NCBI GenBank assembly: GCA_963930645.1
Contig: OZ005650.1
Location: 60,009,218-60,073,217 of the forward strand
Length of the DNA stretch: 64,000 nucleotides
Reading direction: 5' to 3'
From: Salticus scenicus
Lineage: Eukaryota > Arthropoda > Arachnida > Araneae > Salticidae
The notes beneath the pieces are model-generated. The model searched no databases and was not told the DNA's origin. It saw only the letters and a program-made list of their open reading frames with translations. Shown in pieces: positions 57,274-64,000 of the stretch. Every line of letters starts with the position of its first letter. The stretch's first letter is position 1. A program made the translations under genes and the position numbers.

Positions 57274-57778
57274 CAGCTATATAAAAAGGCAAAATAGTAT
57301 TATAATTCGCGATACTTCACAATACATTACAAAATAACATATAAAATGTGTGACAATATATATGTATCACATCTTTAAATACTTTAAAAAATAGTTTATA
57401 AAATTGAATAAAACCGTAGTGTCATATTGCAACTAATATATATATATATATATACATACATACATATATATTAATTTGAAACATGTTTTATCTGTATCCA
57501 CTAAATCGAGAGAAAATCTAGGTGTAAATAGTTGGTTTAGGTGTCTAAAAAAAGTTCTTGGTCTGTAGATTGTCATCAAAAGAGAAAAATAAAAAAAAGT
57601 CAAACGCCCCTCCCCTCTGGGGGGCAAGAGTTAAAAACACGTTTGCCAGCTTAACGCAACTCCAAATAACTTCATTGTGAAGAAGTTGTACATGAGGAGA
57701 CTAGACTCGAAAACTAAAAAATCAGGAGGGGGGGAGAAATTAATTACAGGAGAATTGGCGTTGAAATAATAAAACCCG

Positions 57779-58150
57779 AATAAACTACTACGTCAAAAAC
57801 GCCAAAGAAAAATATTTGAGATGCATACAGCTGCTTCGGTAGCCTTAAACGTACCAAACCTTGTAAATTGTTCCCTATTTGTCTGATTGTTGGAAATTTT
57901 ACATTCAGTCCACATTTTCTTAATTTTGCTACTGTTTAAAGCTACACATTCCTAAATTCCTATTGGCCACACTCCCCACCTTTTCCGTAATCCTATTGGA
58001 TGAACTAAATTCGGTCCCTCTCCTATATACACGAGCCCTTCTCCAGATTCAGAATTCTTTTTGCACTGAAGACGGTACGCTTAAGGCTACCGGAACAGCT
58101 GTATGCATCTCAAATATTTTTCTTTGGCGTTTCTGACGTAGTAGTTTATT
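57779..58150 (+). mobile_element. TIR element with a promoter-like core
   Basis: Inverted termini of about 75 bp: AATAAACTACTACGTCAAAA ACGCCAAAGAAAAATATTTG ... and the exact inverse ending at 58150. Between them the DNA is less AT-rich and carries two CCTATTGG boxes (57959-57966, 57992-57999) and TATATACACG (58023-58032). I see no coding and no certain target duplication. Confidence 0.75.
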
Positions 58151-58194
58151 AGGGGGGGGGATTAGTTTGAGAGGGAAATCCGTTCTAGACCCAT

Positions 58195-58560
58195 ACATGT
58201 AGCACCTCATTTTAAAGGTCTTGAAATTTCATGTGAATTGGGGATGTTTGTATACAATATAGTGTACAATATAGTGTGCCGCCTGGTGGTGAAAAAAGGA
58301 ACTATGTGATTTATTAGTAGAACCTATCATGTTACACCTTATTTTAAAGGTCTTAGTATTTCCTGACCGTTGGTGATGTTCGTACAGAAAACACTGTGCC
58401 CTTTGGCGGTGGAAAGTGCTACTTAAGAATTTTGCAGTTGACACCACCATATGACACTTTATTTGAATGGTCTTGGAAATTCAAGGCAACTGGTGATGTT
58501 CGTATACAACATACTACGCCCCCTGGTGGAGGAAAGGGAATTTTGCGTAGCATGCCTGCT
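58195..58560 (+). repeat. three tandem units of about 120 bp with CTCF-like motifs
   Basis: Each unit has TTTAAAGGTCTTG-like sequence, GGTGATGTTCGTATACAA and a G/C-rich box: TGCCGCCTGGTGG (58277), TGCCCTTTGGCGG (58397), CGCCCCCTGGTGG (58517 on). The boxes are spaced exactly 120 bp apart. Confidence 0.8.
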
Positions 58561-58599
58561 ATATGGTGCTGCGGCCAAAGGCAGCGGAAACATGAGTCA

Positions 58600-59120
58600 A
58601 AGGTTCGTTCGGTTCAAGGTTAATTTTTGATTAACCTCAAGGTTATGTTATTAACGGCCCGCATATATGCTACTGCAGGCAAAGTGGTCACGAGCCCGAG
58701 TTCCATTCGGTTTGAGGTAATTTTTTTGTTACAGATGATTTTTTTTTTTTCGATGATTTTATTTAAAAATAGAAATTCTAACAAAATCGAGTTAAAGATA
58801 TGAAATCATACAAATTTAAGTTTCATTTAACGTTATTATCATTGTCCCGTGCAATGCCGGGTGGGTTCGTTCGGTTCCAGGTTATTTTTTGAGATTTTTT
58901 TCATGTTAGTAGCGGCCCATGTATGCACTGCCGCTGGCACCGGGGTCACAAGGCAGAGTATCGTTCGGTTCGAGGTAATTTTCTTTTTCTTTTTTTGTTA
59001 CAGCTGATTATTTTTTTTTTCCTGATGCTTTCATTTAAAAACAGAAATTCAAACAAAATCGAGTTAAAGATATGAAATCATACAAATTTAAACTTCATTT
59101 CTAATTATAAGCATTTTTCC
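58600..59120 (+). repeat. two tandem units of about 265-bp period
   Basis: GGTTCGTTCGGTTCAAGGTT (58603) and GGTTCGTTCGGTTCCAGGTT (58866) begin the units, each followed by GGCCC.CAT.TATGC, TTCGGTTTGAGGTAATTT-like and GTTAAAGATATGAAATCATA. The first unit follows the CTCF-like array directly. CGTCGAATTCGACGGGTTCC near 59190 ends the block. Confidence 0.75.
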
Positions 59121-59249
59121 GAATTTCTTCTTGTAAGTGACGATAAATAATGATGCAACAATTTTTGAATCATTACAGTCAATAAAGTGACCGTCGAATT
59201 CGACGGGTTCCAGCAAGTATATTTAATATTTCAATAACTTGAATTTCAG

Positions 59250-60370
59250 TCTTTTAGAAATTAAAAAAAAAAAAAAATAACAGATTAGAAAAAAATAACG
59301 AAATATTAGTACATAAAAAGAGAAGAAAAATCATAAACCGAGCATAATTTTGTAATTTCATACACAATATTTTTATACATTATCTTGAAAACATTATCGT
59401 GCGATAAATAAAGCATTTAGTAACTTGTCAAAAGTGTAAAGAAAGGAATTTTTTTTTTTTTTTCTTTTTTATAAATCCGTAAAAAGTATTTTTTAAATAA
59501 TAAATTTTCTGCATTAAAATCTGTCATTACCCGATCAAATACTTGTTAAAAAAGAGTACTCAATAAATGAAGCTTTTGAAAAAAATTTTTCAAGCGCTGC
59601 CAGCAGAGTTTTAATTGTTAAAAAAAAAAAAAAAAAAAAAAAAGAAAGGGCTCAAAAAATAACGTGACAACTTTTATAGTGAGGAAATCTGTTATTAACT
59701 CTTAATAAATCGAAAGAAAAAGTAACTTTTTCTAAATCAAGTGTTTTCAAAATATTTTTTTTTTTAAAACTGACGATAAAATTAAAAGAGCAATAAAAGA
59801 GGAATAGACGATTAAAGATCTTTTTTTCTTTTTGTAAACTGTTACAAAAAATAGATCTGTCATCATTGTTACAAAAAAGAAAAAGCAATATCTAAGGAAA
59901 TGTTTATTTAAAAAAAATTATCTTTCAAGAAATTTTTAGCCCTTTAATAAATGGAACCATCATATAAAAAGTTACTGTAAGTTTTATTTGAAAAGTTCAA
60001 TAATATTTACTGTAAATTGCATTATTTAAAAAGAATGTTAAATAATTTTTAGGGTTTCAAACAAAATTCCGAACTCCACAAAAATAAAAATGTATATAAA
60101 CTAATTTATTGCTTATATATCATAGTTAACAAGACATATAAAATTAACAATGAAACGTCAGAGTTTGTTCTAACTAAAGTTAATGAAAAACTGTACGCCT
60201 TAAAAACTTCGTAAAAAAAATGTTTTATTATTGTTATTTAAAAAATACTTTTATAAGTACTTGCTATCAGAAAGAATTTTGTTTTTTAAATATTTTCAGG
60301 ATTTCTTAATTGTAAGGTTTTTGATGTACGAACTCGAGCATGTTATTGAAGACTGGATAAAGATTCAGGT
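59250..60370. other. AT-rich spacer, no gene seen
   Basis: Poly-T (59450-59463) and poly-A (59622-59643). Frames on either strand are A/T-driven. Confidence 0.5.
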
Positions 60371-60395
60371 AGACACGACCCGGAAATTTTTTTAT

Positions 60396-60460
60396 CCAGG
60401 CCCGGCCCGGCCCGAGAATACACAAAAAAATTGAGCCCGATCCCGGCCCAGCCCGAGTCT
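60396..60460 (+). repeat. GGCCC-rich minisatellite-like stretch
   Basis: CAGGCCCGGCCCGGCCCGAG followed after AT-rich DNA by GAGCCCGATCCCGGCCCAGC CCGAG. A sharp GC island in AT-rich surroundings; no coding. Confidence 0.8.
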
Positions 60461-60970
60461 GCAAAAAAAAATTAAGGGCCCTGCCTGTGCATGTGCAGAC
60501 CTTACTCGACATTATCACCTTAGACTACTTTCAATGCTAATTTAAACTGGTCACATTTATTTGCCCAACCAAACATTCTGTCGCAACTCGACGCTATCAA
60601 TTTACACTAATTTCAAAACTAATGTCAACTGGCGACATTTACTTACTCAACTCGACGCCACTCATACCTTACAATGGAAACAAAATTTAAAGCTTGATAA
60701 AAATATTTAAAGGCTTTAATATGTTTTTACAAATATTTTAAGAGTTTTTTTAATGAAACAGTCGTTCATTCGGAATTAAATAGTCATCCATTTGGACTTT
60801 GTATTTTCTGAATGGCAACAGTTTTGGTTTGTTTTTATCTGGTATTGCGTTGTTTATAATAGCCAGTGATCCGTTATATTTAATTTACACCTTTAAACAT
60901 TACAATTGAATAGTGTTTCAAGGTTTTAGAAGAGATAAATAAGAATAGATGTGATACAAAACATATTATA

Positions 60971-61112
60971 CAGTCGGTAACAAAAGTGTCCGAACACCAA
61001 CAAAAATTCCTATGTAAAAAAAGTACACTTCATACGGTTTTGTTAAATAAATCCTTGTCGAATCCTGTTCTTACACTGACTAAGAACAGGATTCGACAAG
61101 GATTTATTTAAC
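60971..61112. mobile_element. family A hairpin MITE, 3'-truncated
   Basis: The TA-flanked left end (CAGTCGGTAACAAAAGTG) is intact. The copy stops within the right arm after GGATTTATTTAAC, exactly where a 143-bp tandem repeat begins. Confidence 0.88.
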
Positions 61113-61412
61113 TTTTTATTATGCAATCAAAATAATTTAGCAAAATAGAAAAAAAAAAAAAAAATGGAGCAAGAATTATTAATTTAAAAGTAATTAAAAT
61201 CTTCCTTTTTACGAAATTATAATTACTTTTTGTATCATAACTTTACGAATTTTTCTTTTTATTATGCAATCAAAATAATTTAGCAAAATAGAAAAAAAAA
61301 AAAAAAAAAAAAAAAAGTAATGGAGCAAGAATTATTAATTTAAAAGTAATTAAAATCTTCCTTTTTACGAAATTATAATTACTTTTTGTATCATAACTTT
61401 ACGAATTTTTAC
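61112..61412. repeat. tandem duplication, 2 copies, period 143 bp
   Basis: CTTTTTATTATGCAATCAAA starts at 61112 and 61255, with an internal poly-A that is longer in the second copy. Otherwise nearly identical. Confidence 0.92.
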
Positions 61413-61639
61413 TTCCCGAACATGATATATAAAGAAAGTATAAAGAAATATAAAGAAAAAATAAAGATATATAAAGAAAGAATACCGTGATCATGATTTG
61501 CAAAATAGATTATTATCATGCATATAAAACAAAAACGAATAGTCATAGAATATATATTTGTGACTGTCATGACGTCTAATTAAAAAATCTCTAACTTTGG
61601 TCTTGACACGAAATTCACTTTTGGAAATATCTATGATTT

Positions 61640-63400
61640 GAAATATCTATGTGCGTGAGTGAACACGATGTCTAAACGATTTATTCGAATGAGATGAAAA
61701 TTTGTACGTATATTATGGGTCAAAATAATACGAACTTTACAGGTTTTGGTGAATCTGGCACGTATATACTTTTTAAGGGACACAAAGAAAAGTTCTTTAT
61801 TTTTATGGTACAGTCGGTAACAAAAGTGTCCGAACACTAGCAAAAATTCCTATATAAAAAAAGTACACTTCATACGGTTTTGTTAAATAAATCCTTGTCG
61901 AATCCTTGTCTTAGTCAGTGTAAGAACATGATTCGATAAGGATTTATTTAACAAAACCGTATGAAGTGTACTTTTATTACATAGGAATTTTTGCTAGTGT
62001 CCGGACACTTTTCTTACCGACTGTATATGGGCTCAAATTATTTGGAATTAAAAAGCGTCTACTCGCATTTTTAAAATGAACGGAAAATTTAAATATGCGT
62101 TAAAGATCACCGTCGAACGAACTATATAGATTTTGATGAATTACTCTCATATATTTTGTAAAATGGAACGCAATATATACTTTATCATCAAAGCGTACGT
62201 GGGTTGACATAATTTAAAATGCAAGAATGTCTAAATGCCTTATAAAATTTTGTTGAAAATTTATATGCGTGTTATAGGTCACCGTCACCCAAACTATATA
62301 GATTTTAATGAATATACATTATAGCTTAAAGGATCAAATTATTTTAAGTGGGATAACGTCTAAATGCCTAATTCAGATGGACTGAAAATTTATATATATG
62401 CTATAGATATGACTGTCACACGAACTTTAGAATGCACTTATAGAATTTTTCAGAGGCACAGCGAAAAATTATTTTTTTATTTATCAACTATGGGTTCAAA
62501 GTATTTTAAGTACAATACCGTTAAACGCCTTATTTGATTGAATTAATAGATTTCAGGCTTCGCTTATGTAGATCTATTTAAACAACCGTTAATTACCTAA
62601 TGTTCGAAAAGTCGAGTAGAGTTACTCCACATATAATAAAATATTAGAACCCAAAGGTGTAGAAAAATTTAAAAAAACGCTTTAAAATTTTATACGTAGA
62701 AATTTTAAGTGGGAATTTTATTTTATTTTTACTTTTTGAACATGAATAGTTAAAAAAAAGTAATGTAATCATGACAAAAATTCTACTTTGAAATTTTCTA
62801 TATGCTTTGAGATACCGTGAATTCATTTTGCTATTTTATGATGATGTACGCACGTGTGTGTTATTTTTTATAAGTGATCATGGTAGCATCTAAACGCTTT
62901 GTTCGAATGAACTGATTGTTGGTATTATGTTATTGGTCACCATAGCACAAACCCTATAGAATTTCGTTAATATAGCACTTACAGTTTTTTTTACACGGTC
63001 ATAAAGAATTTTCTCTATCCTTAAACCTATATGCTCAAATTATTTAAACTGCGATAAAGTTTAAATGCCTTATTCGATTTGAGCTGAAAATTTATATACA
63101 CGTTATAGGTCACCGTCGCTCAAACTTCTCGTTTTTTCATTGGGACGCAAAGAAAACTCTCTAATAATATGGCCTGATAGACTGAAATTATTTAAAGTGC
63201 GATTGCTTCTGAATGTTTTATTCGATTTAACTTGAAATTTATATACATATTAAAGATCACTGTCGCACAAACTACATAATATTTGGTGAATCTGGTATTG
63301 ATAAATTTTCACTGGGACACAGTGAAACGTTATTTATCATTATTGCCTTTGGACTCAAATTATTTGAAACGAAAAAGCATTAAATTAAACAACATACACT
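61640..63400. repeat. decayed satellite array, about 173-bp period
   Basis: The landmark GGTCACCGTCGCACAAACTA-like box occurs near 61717, 62105, 62277, 62407, 62935, 63108 and 63253. After removing the 213-bp MITE in the first interval, spacings are about 175, 172, 130, 528 (three times 176), 173 and 145. Between boxes the order is conserved: TAAATGCCTTATTCGATT, GAAAATTTATATACG, TGGTGAATCTGG, GGGACACAAAGAAAA, CTCAAATTATTTAAA. No coding. Confidence 0.75.
61811..62023. mobile_element. family A hairpin MITE inside the satellite array
   Basis: TA-flanked 213-bp copy with ends CAGTCGGTAACAAAAGTG and CTTACCGACTG. Arms are almost perfectly complementary, so it is among the youngest copies. The minus-strand frame across its left end (61631-61843) is not a gene. 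Confidence 0.92.
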
Positions 63401-64000
63401 ATCTACCAATAAGCATTCGGACAGTTTTGAATTTAGACGTATTGTCAAATATTTAGAAAAATTTTTAGGAATTATCTTCAAACTTTAGGAGTGTAAAGAG
63501 CATGTCACATTTCATATATTTCAGCAAAAGTTTTGTTCTGAAGAGGAAAAACGGACCAGTAAAAAGTCAAACAAAAATCAAAAGATTTTGGATCACTCTG
63601 TAAAAAGTAATACTTGGAATGCATTTTCGCTGCAGCATGTGATTATGAAGATTATTCTAATTACCTGTATAAATATTTATTAGGATATCACGTATATTTA
63701 TTGAGATATGACGGTTTCTTTAAAAAAATGAAAAAAAAAAAAAAAAAAAAAAAAAAAACGATGTTTTAATTCTATAACACGTAGGGTATTAAACCAAGTG
63801 CAAAGCAATTTTAAGGAAACTTGGTGCAGTACATTAGACACACCATCGTGCAATCGGAATGCGCATATTTTTAATATCTTATGAAATATGAGCATTTTTA
63901 CTAAATAACTTTTAACTACGCATGGGCAATCTTATAAAATAATTCATTTGCATAATTTAATAGCTAACATTTTTGTGCTGTTTATAAGAATACTCCAAAC
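63401..64000. other. spacer, possible start of a further TA-type element
   Basis: CACTATCTACCAATAAGCAT TCGGACAG near 63398-63425 follows TA and resembles a Tc1-type terminus (recollection of the type, not matched here). A 32-nt poly-A is at 63727-63758. The right end, if any, is outside the window. Confidence 0.35.

Overview
The window is AT-rich eukaryotic DNA that is almost entirely made of transposable-element remains and simple repeats. It suggests an arthropod, most likely a spider or other chelicerate. The grounds are a Pao/BEL retrotransposon, Ty3/gypsy and RNase-H-bearing LINE remains, several mariner/Tc1-type TA-flanked elements, tRNA-derived SINEs, very AT-rich spacer and a very high density of 18-35 nt A/T homopolymers. 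The species cannot be fixed from sequence alone. No complete host gene is visible; one possible host exon with a perfect splice donor (6167-6415) is the only non-TE coding candidate.

Layout. 1-9.7 kb: spacer with a CACTG-end palindromic element (2180-2456), a mariner-like deletion derivative keeping a DNA-binding domain (3848-4407), a second palindromic element (5591-5876), the candidate exon, and the first copy of a recurrent hairpin MITE called family A here (6888-7097). 10-15 kb: a 990-bp foldback (10008-10997), a family A copy and a probable 500-bp solo LTR (13512-14011). 15.2-21.1 kb: a Ty3/gypsy-like element with two 323-bp LTRs. Its gag/protease region is broken and its reverse-transcriptase core is missing. 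In that place lies about 1.1 kb coding for a long coiled coil, followed by the RT-connection segment. This looks like a retrotransposon that captured foreign, possibly host, coding sequence.

21.4-28 kb: degenerate repeat fields, including a 4.2-kb block bounded by inverted TACTAGCAG termini inside (AT)n tracts and holding nested tandem arrays. 29.7-30.7 kb: a palindromic MITE and a mariner MITE. 32.8-39.1 kb: a very young, nearly intact Pao/BEL element on the minus strand with 407-bp LTRs differing only by two homopolymer indels, a GCGAC target duplication, PBS, PPT and a gag-pro-pol frame interrupted only by two in-frame TAA codons.

39.2-41.4 kb: a dead LINE split by two successive insertions, one with a 12-bp target duplication. 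42.3-43.3 kb: a Tc1-like foldback carrying the transposase N-terminus in both orientations. 45.2-47.9 kb: a CACTG-end element containing three tRNA-derived SINE pieces. 48.5-49.3 kb: a recent 381-bp tandem duplication. 50.2-51.6 kb: a 5'-truncated LINE with an intact RNase H reading frame and a 15-bp target duplication. 53.5-54.0 kb: the 3' end of another gypsy element. 56-64 kb: MITEs, a TIR element with a promoter-like core, tandem repeats with CTCF-like motifs exactly 120 bp apart, and a decayed satellite array of about 173-bp period interrupted by a family A MITE.

The genes do not form a pathway. The window is a record of successive insertions. Relative ages come from nesting and LTR divergence: the Pao element is youngest, the gypsy chimera is older (about 2% LTR divergence), and the LINE at 39-41 kb and the satellite at 61-63 kb are oldest.
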